A stretch of 64,000 bases of DNA from JAEKNW01 sp963678375 (GTDB taxonomy: Bacteria > Cloacimonadota > Cloacimonadia > Cloacimonadales > JAFGVF01). Where the stretch lies: contig OY782831.1 in NCBI GenBank assembly GCA_963678375.2, positions 1,178,001 to 1,242,000 on the forward strand. Reading direction: 5' to 3'. Below the pieces are notes generated by a model. That model saw only the letters and a program-made list of their open reading frames with translations. It ran no database searches and was not told the DNA's origin. The translations under genes and the position numbers were made by a program. Positions 43,010-51,505 of this stretch are shown here, one piece after another; the first letter of the stretch is position 1; each line of letters opens with the position of its first letter.

Positions 43010-43857
43010 TTTCTTGTTTTCCTTATTTTGTATCTAATAATTATCGCAGTTGTTGAAACTAGTAATACTAATATTAAAAGAACTACAGCAGTACCATAAG
43101 CAATAGGTACTTGTTGATCTGGTTTAGCCCCTTCAGTCATAAGAGCATAAATATGATATGGTAGAGCCATAACTTCATGTTTTAATGAAGTAGGGAGCAT
43201 ACGTGAATAGAAAGTTGCTGCAGTGAACATAATCGGAGCTGTTTCACCCGCAACTCTACCGATACTGATAATTGCACCAGTCAAAATATTTGGTAAAGCT
43301 GTTGGAACAATAACTCTCATAATAGTTTGTCTTTCTGTAGCACCTAGAGCTAATGAACCTTCTCTAAAAGATCTAGGAACCCCTCTGATTGCTTCTTCAC
43401 TAGCATTTATAATAACAGGAAGTGCTAAGATAGCTAGGGTAAGAGCACCTGATATCAAGGATACTTCTAATTGCATAATTCTTACGAAGAGAGTTAATCC
43501 AAAAAGCCCGTATATAATGGAAGGCACGCCAGCTAAGGTATTAACCGCAATTCTTACAACCCGCATTAACCAATAAGGTTTAGCTAAATGAACCATATAA
43601 ATAGCGGTTAGTACTCCTAATGGAAGTGCAATGGCTATAGATAAAAGAGTCAAGTAAAGGGTTCCTACTAAAGCAGGGAATATACCACCAGTAGTCATTG
43701 CTTCACGTGGAATATCAGTTAAGAATGTCCAACTTAATACTCCACCACCTTTGGAGAAGATGATATAAAGAAAGGAAAATAAGAAGATCGCAGTTAATAA
43801 AACACCAATCCTTAATAAACTAATTCCTAATTGTTCTTTAAATTTTCTATTGTTCAT
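43003..43857 (-). CDS. pstA: Phosphate ABC transporter permease
   Basis: A 284-residue inner-membrane permease with six hydrophobic segments. AVNTLAGVPSIIYGLFGLTLF is the PstA/PstC family stretch, and EEAIRGVPRSFREGSLALGA is the EAA loop that docks on PstB. RVAGETAPIMFTA, in the last third, is typical of PstA. It lies 9 nt after pstC and overlaps pstB. Confidence 0.95.
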   Translation of the reverse strand: MNNRKFKEQLGISLLRIGVLLTAIFLFSFLYIIFSKGGGVLSWTFLTDIPREAMTTGGIFPALVGTLYLTLLSIAIALPLGVLTAIYMVHLAKPYWLMRVVRIAVNTLAGVPSIIYGLFGLTLFVRIMQLEVSLISGALTLAILALPVIINASEEAIRGVPRSFREGSLALGATERQTIMRVIVPTALPNILTGAIISIGRVAGETAPIMFTAATFYSRMLPTSLKHEVMALPYHIYALMTEGAKPDQQVPIAYGTAVVLLILVLLVSTTAIIIRYKIRKTRKW

Positions 43858-43866
43858 TAAGGCTCC

Positions 43867-44733
43867 TTATTTGACTTTCTTAAAGAGAAATAACTCTGTA
43901 AAGAGGTTAGTAATGAATGTAATAACAAAAAGCATAATAGCTAAAGCGAATAGAGAATGGAAGTGAATAGAACCAAGCACTGTTTCAGCCATTTCAACAG
44001 CTATTGATGTTGTTAAGGGTCTTACTGGATCGAAAACTGAGGAAGGGATTTGGGCTGCACCACCAGCAACCATGATTACAACCATCGTTTCACCTATAGC
44101 TCTACCAAATCCTAATACGAAAGAACCAATGATGCCTGTTTTGGCTGCAGGCACAACAACTCTTGTAATAGTTTCCCATTTAGTAGCACCTAAACCATAT
44201 GAAGCTTCTCTCAAAGCTCGAGGAACAGTAGATAAGGCATCTTCTGACATACTAGAAATGATTGGAATTATCATAATTCCAAGAACAATACTAGCAGTGA
44301 ATATATTTAGTCCAGAATCAATACCTAAATTCCTAATAAGAAAAGGAGCTAAAAAGGCCATACCAAAGAGACCATAAACTACAGAAGGAATACCAGCAAG
44401 TAGTTCTATCATAGGTTTAACAATTTCTTTAGTTCTACTTCCTGCAATCTCAGATAAATAAATGGCAGAACCAAGTCCTATAGGAACAGCAATGATTAAA
44501 GCTCCTATAGTAACAACAACTGAACCTATAAGTAGGGCTAAAGCACCAAAGCTTTGATGCTCATTAGTAGGATACCATTGGGAGGAAAGAAAGAATTCAC
44601 TAAAAGATACTTCTTTAAACATTGGTATCCCTTCCATAAAGAGTGTTGTTATGATACCAAAGAGAGCTAAAATGGAGAAAATAGCTGCAAAATAGGTAAG
44701 GCTTTTGAATAGGATTTCTTTAAACTTCTTCAT
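43867..44733 (-). CDS. pstC: Phosphate ABC transporter permease
   Basis: A 288-residue permease with six hydrophobic segments. IELLAGIPSVVYGLFGMAFL and the coupling loop EDALSTVPRALREASYGLGA identify the family. GRAIGETMVVIMVAGGAAQIP is diagnostic for PstC. Its ATG is preceded by AAGGAAATTT. A perfect 11-bp intercistronic hairpin separates it from pstS. Confidence 0.95.
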   Translation of the reverse strand: MKKFKEILFKSLTYFAAIFSILALFGIITTLFMEGIPMFKEVSFSEFFLSSQWYPTNEHQSFGALALLIGSVVVTIGALIIAVPIGLGSAIYLSEIAGSRTKEIVKPMIELLAGIPSVVYGLFGMAFLAPFLIRNLGIDSGLNIFTASIVLGIMIIPIISSMSEDALSTVPRALREASYGLGATKWETITRVVVPAAKTGIIGSFVLGFGRAIGETMVVIMVAGGAAQIPSSVFDPVRPLTTSIAVEMAETVLGSIHFHSLFALAIMLFVITFITNLFTELFLFKKVK

Positions 44734-44774
44734 AAATTTCCTTTATTTTAACAATAATAATAATCTAATTTGAG

Positions 44775-44808
44775 TGAAACCCGAGCGAAGATCATAACTC
44801 GGGTTTCA
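44775..44808. promoter_or_regulatory. Intercistronic hairpin between pstS and pstC
   Basis: TGAAACCCGAG (44775-44785) pairs perfectly with CTCGGGTTTCA (44798-44808). No T-run follows on the minus strand, so it looks like an mRNA stabiliser or partial attenuator that would let pstS be made in excess over the permease genes, rather than a full terminator. Confidence 0.7.
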
Positions 44809-44840
44809 TTGTTTCTTCTATTTATCACTTGTGGGTTATT

Positions 44841-45689
44841 TTACTTGATCTTGATGAATCCTTGTTTTTCAACAATATCTTGTCCTTCAGAAGAAAGGAT
44901 GAAGTCCATGAATGTTTTTGTGATACCTTTTGGAGCACCATTAGTATACATGTTTAGGTTACGTGAAACAGGATAAGCACCTGATAACACGTTTTCAAAA
45001 GTTGGATCAACACCATTAACTTGAAGAGGTTTAACTGAAGAAGAAAGATAGCCTAAGCCTGCATAAGCAATAGCACCAGGTGTATCTTTAACTGAAGTAA
45101 CTGCTGCATTGTTTGAAGCAACCATTATACAGTTTTGAACAATATTTTGCTTCTTCATAGCAATTTCATAGAAAACTTCATAAGTACCTGAAGAAGTGTC
45201 TCTTGAGATAATAACGATATTCATATCAGGACCGCCAAGTTCTTTCCAGTTAGTAACCTTACCAGTATAGATTGCTTGAATTTGCTCAATAGATAAACCA
45301 GTAATTGTATTTTTTGGATTAACGATTATCGCAATACCATCACTAGCAACTACATTTTGATATAAGTCAATACCTTGAGCTTTAGCTTTTTTGATTTCTT
45401 TTTCTTTTGCATCCCTTGATGCGTTACCAATTTCTACTGTTCCAGCCATGATATCTTTGATACCAATAGATGAACCACCACCCCTAACTGAGATGTTTAC
45501 TTTTGGGTTTTGATTCATGAATTCTTCTGCACATGCTTGAGCTATAGGTAAAACAGTTGTTGAACCTGACATAGTAATTTTACCTTCTAATCCAGAAGTT
45601 TCTTTCATATCTTTTGTATTATCACAAGCTACAAACATAGCGATTGTTGCTAGAACTACTAAGGTTAAAATGATTTTTGTAATTTTCAT
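44841..45689 (-). CDS. pstS: Phosphate-binding lipoprotein
   Basis: A 282-residue periplasmic binding protein. Its signal peptide ends in a lipobox-like FVAC (Cys near residue 22), so it should be a lipoprotein. Phosphate-binding loops are MSGSTTVLPIAQA, VRGGGSSIGIKDIMAG, EIGNASRD and ISRDTSSGTYEVF. It delivers phosphate to PstC/PstA. AGGAGA precedes the ATG by about 6 nt, and the porin stop lies 26 nt upstream. Confidence 0.95.
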   Translation of the reverse strand: MKITKIILTLVVLATIAMFVACDNTKDMKETSGLEGKITMSGSTTVLPIAQACAEEFMNQNPKVNISVRGGGSSIGIKDIMAGTVEIGNASRDAKEKEIKKAKAQGIDLYQNVVASDGIAIIVNPKNTITGLSIEQIQAIYTGKVTNWKELGGPDMNIVIISRDTSSGTYEVFYEIAMKKQNIVQNCIMVASNNAAVTSVKDTPGAIAYAGLGYLSSSVKPLQVNGVDPTFENVLSGAYPVSRNLNMYTNGAPKGITKTFMDFILSSEGQDIVEKQGFIKIK

Positions 45690-45715
45690 TATTATCTCCT
45701 AATTATCTAATTAAA

Positions 45716-46774
45716 TTAGTTGCCTAAAATATTTTTAAAACTATAACGTAATTGAAGCATCAAAGCTGAAATGTCTTCAAGTGTGTCATCTTCGTGAGAA
45801 GTAATTTGATAGTTTGCTTGGACTTGTACATTTTTTTGGATGTGGTAGTTAAGACCAAATAACATAAGGTTCTTGCCATCATCGTCATTATCAGTGTTAG
45901 GATCGTACATATCGTAACGTCCAACAATGTCCATATTAATATCTGCAGCATCTTTTAAGTTGTACATACCTAGTACAGATATAGCTTGTGAAGAAACATC
46001 TTCATCTGCATCATTATTATCAGTATCAACAGTTTTTCCTAAGAATTGACCTAAAATAGTGATACCATTCATGTTGAATTTTGCCATTCCTGCGAAAGCA
46101 GTATGAGCTTCGTGCTCTGGATTTTCTTCACCCATATCATCATTAGGGTTGTTTTTGCTGTTCATTGAGAATGAACCACCAAGTTCTAACATGTCTACAG
46201 GTTTGAATCTAACGTTTGCTAAATAAGCATACTCATTATTTACCTTATCTCCACTCTTTTTATAACCTTCACCATTATAAAGACCAAGGTTGTAAGATAA
46301 TTTTGCTGAAGGTACTTGACCTGAGAAAACTATACCATAGTCTGTACTTGATGCAAATTTCCAGAGGTCAGCAGGATCTTTTTCGATTGTTTCATATTTC
46401 CAGCTATAAATATAACCAAAATAGTTTTTTGTTAAACCAACAGACAATGTGGCTTTTGGAAGAGGCATAAAGTTTTTGAAATCTAAGTAAGCATATTTCA
46501 TTTTAATGCCTGCACCGTTAGCATCAGCATCTTTGTCTGATGAGAAGAAATCTAAAGTAAATCTAGCAGAAATATTTTCTGATAAAGCTGGTTTTAATGT
46601 AAAATAACCTCTATCAACTGAGAAAGAAGTTGTAGGATCAGCATCACTACCATCATCAACATAAGACATACGATTCCACAATTCCATTTCAAGTTTGGTT
46701 TCCATAGCACCAAGAATGAAAGGAACACTAACGACTAACAACAATAAAATGAAAAATTTTCTGGATAAATTCAT
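45716..46774 (-). CDS. Phosphate-selective porin (OprO/OprP-like)
   Basis: A 352-residue outer-membrane protein. A signal peptide (residues 1 to about 21, FFILLLLVVSVPFILGAME) is followed by alternating amphipathic beta strands with aromatic girdles, ending in LMLQLRYSFKNILGN. Blocks such as SVDRGYFTLKPALSENISAR and AYLDFKNFMPLPKATLSVGL resemble the OprP family. Asp-rich loops (DDGSDADPTT, DPNTDNDDD) are likely surface-exposed. It is the first gene of the phosphate operon, directly after the PhoB-like box, so it probably admits phosphate across the outer membrane. Confidence 0.87.
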   Translation of the reverse strand: MNLSRKFFILLLLVVSVPFILGAMETKLEMELWNRMSYVDDGSDADPTTSFSVDRGYFTLKPALSENISARFTLDFFSSDKDADANGAGIKMKYAYLDFKNFMPLPKATLSVGLTKNYFGYIYSWKYETIEKDPADLWKFASSTDYGIVFSGQVPSAKLSYNLGLYNGEGYKKSGDKVNNEYAYLANVRFKPVDMLELGGSFSMNSKNNPNDDMGEENPEHEAHTAFAGMAKFNMNGITILGQFLGKTVDTDNNDADEDVSSQAISVLGMYNLKDAADINMDIVGRYDMYDPNTDNDDDGKNLMLFGLNYHIQKNVQVQANYQITSHEDDTLEDISALMLQLRYSFKNILGN

Positions 46775-46808
46775 GTTTTACTCCAATTATTTTTTTGGGT
46801 TTCACTTG

Positions 46809-46862
46809 TTTATACTGTCCAAGTGTTAAATAATTATAAGTAGAATGTTAAGATTGGGTTAA
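46809..46862 (-). promoter_or_regulatory. PhoB box and -10 element of the phosphate operon
   Basis: Read on the minus strand, hexamers TTAACC (46862-46857), TTAACA (46851-46846), CTTATA (46840-46835) and TTAACA (46829-46824) recur every 11 nt, the spacing of PhoB/PhoP half-sites. They resemble the cyanobacterial and Bacillus consensus (TTAAC) more than the E. coli one. Nine bases after the last half-site is TATAAA (46814-46809), a good -10. The box takes the place of the -35, as in PhoB-activated promoters. Confidence 0.8.
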
Positions 46863-46903
46863 GATTGCTATTTTGGGCGGATAAGGGTGATTTTCTCTCT
46901 ACC

Positions 46904-46957
46904 ATGGACTGAGACCATCTCTGGTCTCAGGTGGAAGTAAGGATACTTCCACTCCAT
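46904..46957. repeat. Hairpin repeat, ATGGA...TCCAT family, copy 3
   Basis: ATGGA, then CTGAGACC-atctct-GGTCTCAG, then GTGGAAGTA-agga-TACTTCCAC, then TCCAT. Two hairpins are bracketed by the same short inverted words as in copies 1 and 2. Confidence 0.75.
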
Positions 46958-47040
46958 AAATAATTCCCTTTCAGCTCGTCAGAGCGTTTGAGAGGGGTGG
47001 TCGAGTAGACCGGGGAGAGTAATTATCCTCTTTCAGCTCT

Positions 47041-47104
47041 ATAACTGGGAACGCGGATGACTACATCCGCCTATAACTGGGAACGCGGATGACTACATCC
47101 GCCT
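47041..47104. repeat. Tandem 32-bp duplication with GCGGATG...CATCCGC hairpin
   Basis: Two identical consecutive 32-bp units, each starting 'ataactgggaacgc' and containing GCGGATGactaCATCCGC. Same 'actgggaacgc' family as 38571-38646. Confidence 0.9.
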
Positions 47105-47562
47105 TTGGTTTTTCGTAAAGCCAAATTATAGCAAGATAATTTTCCAAATTACCTTGATAATGCTCAGGCTGTAGACAAACCCCTAAAATAAAATAAAAAA
47201 CTGATTTCATATCAAAAAGCAAGAAGTTTAGAAAGTCGCAATATCTTTATCCAAACTCTTCACTGCAAAGTATTTAAATGCTATTTCGTTCGAGTTTGAA
47301 TAAATCTATTAGTGATCTCTTTTTGAAAAAAGAGACCAAAACTCAGAGAAGTTGATTTTGTTAACACTCTGTCCCTCTTAGCAGGGAGAAGTTTTTTCTA
47401 TCTCTAGTGAAGGGTGAACTCAAATGATGCCTTACAAGTTTAGAGCTTTCAAGAAACAATCATTTATTTTACAAATATAAAACTTATTGCTATCTATGGA
47501 ACAGAATATGCTTGTTAATAATCCGTGTTGTTAATAAATAACTTTCAAATAGGAGGATAGTT

Positions 47563-50472
47563 ATGAAACTGTATGTAACAGTAGTTTTAGCGTTAATGGC
47601 TAATATTTTATTTAGTCAAACTATGTGGGATAATCCACTGCTTGTAAGACAAGGTGGAAATTTAGAGTACAACCAATCTTCTGTTACAACAGAGGATAAT
47701 GGAATTATTCATGTTTGGTCTGAAGTAAGAAATCAAGACCGAGATATTTTTGCTATGAAGTTCGATAATGAGGGCAATTCTATGTGGGGTCAAGAGCCTC
47801 TAATAATCGACAATTCTGAGCTTGGGCAAGCCAATCCTCAAATTATTGCTTCTAATGATGGGGGCTATGTTATAGCTTGGTTAGCTATGGATACACAAAG
47901 TTATCCCTACGATGTTAAAGTTCAAAAAATTAATTCTACTGGTGATATACTTTGGCAGGAAAATGGAATTAATATCCACAATCAATATACAGATGGGTTA
48001 AAACTCTTACCAAATGACTTTGGTGGAGCTATAGTAGTTGTCAGTGGAGCTTATACTAAGGTTTATTCTTTAGATATGAATGGTCTTGATCAATGGGAAA
48101 GTAATGGACAAGCTTTCGAAATGAGCCAAACCTATTATGCCAAACTAGTATTTTCTGATGGACAAAATGGGATTATTGCAATTAGTGGAACTTATCAACA
48201 TGAAAATAACCAACTTGTTTTAAAAAGATATGATGAAGATTGCATTCTTCTCTGGAGCGAAGATTTTTTCTATAATTTTCATCCTGATTCTTACACATCT
48301 CAAGTAATCTATAATAACATTGATGGTTATTATTTAATTACATCACCAAATATATATGAAAATGGTTATCGTCAAATAAATAAACTTTACCTTAATGGGC
48401 AACAGACTGAAGATCAATATGAAATTCCTCACTTAAATCCAAATCCTGAGAATTATCAAGTTATAACAAATGATGATGGATATCTCTATTTAGCTGAAAT
48501 TGTATATGATGAAGATAATGAACACTCTTTTCTCAAGACTTATTCTTTTGATGAGGACCTTAATCTCCAATGGGAATCTGCCGAAAGCAGTATAAACTTC
48601 TCAGAAATTCATTTTAAAACTTTGGATCTACTTATTGATGGCTTGGATAGAATAAATATTCTTTTATCATACTTTATTAATGTGGGAGACTATGGAGAAA
48701 GTCAGAACGAAAATTTAATGAAATTTTTCTCTTTAGACTCGAGTGGAAATTCTCTTACAGGTGGTGAAGGCTTATTACTTAGTCAAAATCTGGTACGTGG
48801 AAATACTCCTTCAATTTTGTACAATGATGATATATATCTTGTTTGGAATGATCTTCATGAAGGCAACAGGATTTTTAAACAACAAGTTCTAGATAGTAAC
48901 TTCCAAGCAACACTTCCTGAAATAAGTGAAACCGTTGCCACAAGTTTAAATGGCAACTTAACTCAAGATAGTCAGCAAGCCTCTTATCCGGTCAATAATG
49001 GACAAAGCAGTGTAATTATCTGGCAAGATACACGTGAAGATAGTGATGTTATGATGCAAATGATTAATGACGATGGCACTACAGTTTATCCACCGAATGG
49101 CATTAAAATCACTGGAAATACTCTTGATAAAGCTACTAAGTTTGCTTCAGCCCAGAATGATTTGGGACAAATTTGTATAGCATGGATTGCTCAAGAAGAG
49201 CCGGTAATAATAAAATCAAGACTTATTGATAGCTCAGGGACTTTGTTGGGCGATGAGGAAGGCGAGATTTTATACCAATATTCAGAAAATGAATTCTTTA
49301 TTGATGATATTCTTATATCTTCTTATGAAAATGAGTTTTATTTAGCTTTGGATGGGACAATTTTTACGAATAACTTACAGAGTGTTGTGCATATTGTCAA
49401 AACTTACCAAAATAACTCATATTGGGGGCAAACTCCTACTGAAATTACCCTCGTGTCAAACCATTATCTACCACTTAGGATCATAAATAACTATATCTTA
49501 TATCCCAGTGAATATGGAAGTCTAGAAGTGGCTCGAATCAATCCTGACGGTACTACAAGTTATATTACAGAAATTCCCCGTCCCTACGCTTTAGTTAGCT
49601 GTGATTCAGATAACAACCTCTTCTTTGCTTGGAATAATGCCAACCTACAAGTTTATGTAAATGGAGTTACTAACTCTAATGAACTTTTCTGGGACAATCC
49701 AGTACTGGTAAGTTATCATGCTGAATATAATGATCCGGTCCTTGCCAGTTGTACTAACATTGAAATTACTGATGGGATAAATATTGCCTGGCACCAGGGG
49801 GATGAGGTAAGAATGCAAAAAATCTCCTATGATGGAAATAGGATGTGGGATCAAGAAGGAATAGTTATTACAAACCAGAATCCAAATAGAAGTGATATGG
49901 AATTAGCTAAGCTTTCTGATGATAAACTTATGCTATTGTGGACAAGTAATGACAACTATACAAAGATCATTAAATTCAATTTAATTAATTCTGATGGTAG
50001 TTTGCTATTAGGTGAAGATGCTCTGACTCTAACTAGTTATATAGGTTATGAGCAAGCTACGGTTACCTCTATGTTAAATAATAATAGAGCAATGGTTTAT
50101 TGGAGTCAATCTATTGAAGGATATTCTAATTTACTCTCAGCTCAACTTATTGATTTCTCCAGCGTTGAAAATGAACCTAATGACACAGTTCCACTAGCTT
50201 TTAACTTAGATCAAAACTACCCTAACCCCTTTAATCCTCAAACAAATATTTCGTTCCAAGTGAACCATCCAGGTAAGGTGATAATAGAAATCTATAACAT
50301 CAAAGGACAGAAGGTTAAATCTCTCCTTAATGATAACTTGCAAGCAGGAAAACATTCTCTTGTCTGGAACGGTACAAATGAAAGCGGTAGGAATGTTGCT
50401 TCAGGAATCTATTTTACAAAAATAAAAACTACACATGGATCTAAAACAATAAAAATGATTTTAATGAAATAG
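47563..50472 (+). CDS. Secreted beta-propeller-like protein with C-terminal T9SS/FlgD-like sorting domain
   Basis: A 969-residue exported protein. The signal peptide covers residues 1-19 (VVLALMANILFSQ). The body has repeated WD/Asp-box-like units with 'W.E.G' and 'NSDG/NNDG' turns (IWQDTREDSDVMMQMINDDG is one), suggesting a multi-bladed propeller fold. The C-terminal 85 residues start with NLDQNYPNPFNPQTNISFQ and end with ASGIYFTKIKTTHGSKTIKM, the FlgD-like/type A sorting domain used for surface display by type IX-like secretion. AGGAGG precedes the ATG. Ligand and role are unknown. It is probably a surface-attached or released protein. Confidence 0.85.
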   Translation: MKLYVTVVLALMANILFSQTMWDNPLLVRQGGNLEYNQSSVTTEDNGIIHVWSEVRNQDRDIFAMKFDNEGNSMWGQEPLIIDNSELGQANPQIIASNDGGYVIAWLAMDTQSYPYDVKVQKINSTGDILWQENGINIHNQYTDGLKLLPNDFGGAIVVVSGAYTKVYSLDMNGLDQWESNGQAFEMSQTYYAKLVFSDGQNGIIAISGTYQHENNQLVLKRYDEDCILLWSEDFFYNFHPDSYTSQVIYNNIDGYYLITSPNIYENGYRQINKLYLNGQQTEDQYEIPHLNPNPENYQVITNDDGYLYLAEIVYDEDNEHSFLKTYSFDEDLNLQWESAESSINFSEIHFKTLDLLIDGLDRINILLSYFINVGDYGESQNENLMKFFSLDSSGNSLTGGEGLLLSQNLVRGNTPSILYNDDIYLVWNDLHEGNRIFKQQVLDSNFQATLPEISETVATSLNGNLTQDSQQASYPVNNGQSSVIIWQDTREDSDVMMQMINDDGTTVYPPNGIKITGNTLDKATKFASAQNDLGQICIAWIAQEEPVIIKSRLIDSSGTLLGDEEGEILYQYSENEFFIDDILISSYENEFYLALDGTIFTNNLQSVVHIVKTYQNNSYWGQTPTEITLVSNHYLPLRIINNYILYPSEYGSLEVARINPDGTTSYITEIPRPYALVSCDSDNNLFFAWNNANLQVYVNGVTNSNELFWDNPVLVSYHAEYNDPVLASCTNIEITDGINIAWHQGDEVRMQKISYDGNRMWDQEGIVITNQNPNRSDMELAKLSDDKLMLLWTSNDNYTKIIKFNLINSDGSLLLGEDALTLTSYIGYEQATVTSMLNNNRAMVYWSQSIEGYSNLLSAQLIDFSSVENEPNDTVPLAFNLDQNYPNPFNPQTNISFQVNHPGKVIIEIYNIKGQKVKSLLNDNLQAGKHSLVWNGTNESGRNVASGIYFTKIKTTHGSKTIKMILMK

Positions 50473-50593
50473 GTTCCTGTTCAAGTCTGCTGGTAGAAAA
50501 TTAGTAAAGATATATAATTTTATCATTAGTTTGATTATCCAAAATATTCATGACTGTGAAGGCATAGCTTTAGCGAAGACCAAAGGGATTAGT

Positions 50594-50680
50594 AATTTAG
50601 CCTGGGGTAAGCTCCCAAAAAAGCGTCACCCCAGGTACAATGAACACAACAGACCCCAAACCCTGTAAGGGTTAGATAAA
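50594..50680 (+). repeat. Dispersed 'tagccYgRggtaa' repeat, copy 2
   Basis: CCTGGGGT (50601-50608) pairs with ACCCCAGG (50628-50635). The sequence then ends with AACCCT-gta-AGGGTT (50659-50673). Same order of words as at 28680-28760. Confidence 0.7.
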
Positions 50681-50727
50681 CTTTTTTTACCAAAATAAAT
50701 TTGAATAATTACTAATTAACTAATAAT

Positions 50728-51333
50728 CTATTGTGGTAATATATTGTTATCTTTAACAAATTTAGTAACTGTAAATCTATGCACTTTATAGTAACGGGCA
50801 ATAGCACTATAAGATACTCCTGCCTCGATCATTTCTTTTATTATCTTTTCTCTGCCTGACAATTTAACTTTACTCGATTTACGTCCTTTAGGTCTTCCCA
50901 AAATAACTCCTTCTGCTTTCTTTCTAGCTAAAGCTTCTTTGGTCCTTTGAGAAATTAAATTTCTTTCTATCTCTGCAGCTAATCCAAAAGCAAAGGCAAG
51001 TACTTTTGAATTTATATCATTACCCAATCTATAATTGTCTTTGATAGTCCATATCTTTACATCTTTCTTCATACAATCATTAAGAATTCCCATAATCATA
51101 AAGAGATTTCTTCCTAGTCTAGATAATTCAGTACAAATCATGATATCATCAGCTTTCATTTTTTTTAATAATTTCCCTAATTTACGTTTTTTTACTTCTT
51201 TAGTTCCTGAAATTGTTTCCTCTATCCATTTATCTATTACTATTTCCTTAGCTTTGCAAAATTCTAAAATCTCATAGCGTTGATTTTCAACTGTTTGCTT
51301 ATCAGTACTAACTCTTATATACCCGTATATCAT
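50728..51333 (-). CDS. Serine recombinase / DNA invertase
   Basis: A 201-residue small serine recombinase. The catalytic serine is in YGYIRVSTDKQT (Ser9). The E-L-S-R-L-G-R-N arginine motif lies near 69-76, and AAEIERNLISQRTKEALARK forms the E-helix. A C-terminal helix-turn-helix (SYSAIARYYKVHRFTVTKF) binds DNA. Length and sequence fit invertases of the Hin/Mpi group rather than large integrases. Its start lies 109 bp from a 64-bp inverted repeat bounding a segment of the restriction locus, so it very likely flips that segment. GGGAG precedes the ATG by five bases. Confidence 0.92.
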   Translation of the reverse strand: MIYGYIRVSTDKQTVENQRYEILEFCKAKEIVIDKWIEETISGTKEVKKRKLGKLLKKMKADDIMICTELSRLGRNLFMIMGILNDCMKKDVKIWTIKDNYRLGNDINSKVLAFAFGLAAEIERNLISQRTKEALARKKAEGVILGRPKGRKSSKVKLSGREKIIKEMIEAGVSYSAIARYYKVHRFTVTKFVKDNNILPQ

Positions 51334-51441
51334 TGATACTCCCTTAATTTATTTATCTTTTTCAATTTTATTGTGGAACATTAACAGTGACCTACTAAAA
51401 ATATTGTTTATAAAAGAATTCTACAAGTGAATAGTTTATAT

Positions 51442-51505
51442 GACCTATTTTACGTGGCAGGGATATTAAAAGATATAGAGCGGAGTTTGCTGATTTGTGG
51501 TTGAT
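51442..51505 (+). repeat. 64-bp inverted repeat, left copy (inversion site)
   Basis: Starts 'gacctattttacgtggcagg' and ends 'gatttgtggttgat'. It matches the reverse complement of 52775-52838 at 63 of 64 positions (T/C difference at 51450). It encodes PILRGRDIKRYRAEFADLW in frame with the silent cassette. Confidence 0.95.

Larger units (their letters stand above)
46775..47562. other. Divergent intergenic region with promoter and repeats
   Basis: This 788-bp region holds the phosphate-operon promoter (46809-46862), a hairpin repeat (46904-46957), the 'gaggggtggtcgagtagac' word (46992-47010), and a 32-bp tandem duplication (47041-47104). An inverted 'gatctctttttgaaaaaaga' stretch lies near 47315. 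AGGAGG at 47551-47556 serves the next gene. The 47105-47550 part contains no gene I can support. Confidence 0.7.

Noticed and set aside
46216..46470. 84-codon open frame antisense to the porin
   Set aside because: It is an ordinary shadow of the porin gene, which has a signal peptide and beta-strand pattern on the other strand.
47041..47104. Short CRISPR array
   Set aside because: There are only two units in direct tandem with no spacer between, and no cas genes are nearby.
50728..51333. Serine recombinase as a transposon resolvase
   Set aside because: There is no transposase or terminal repeat nearby, while a long inverted repeat pair begins 109 bp away. An invertase role explains the context better.
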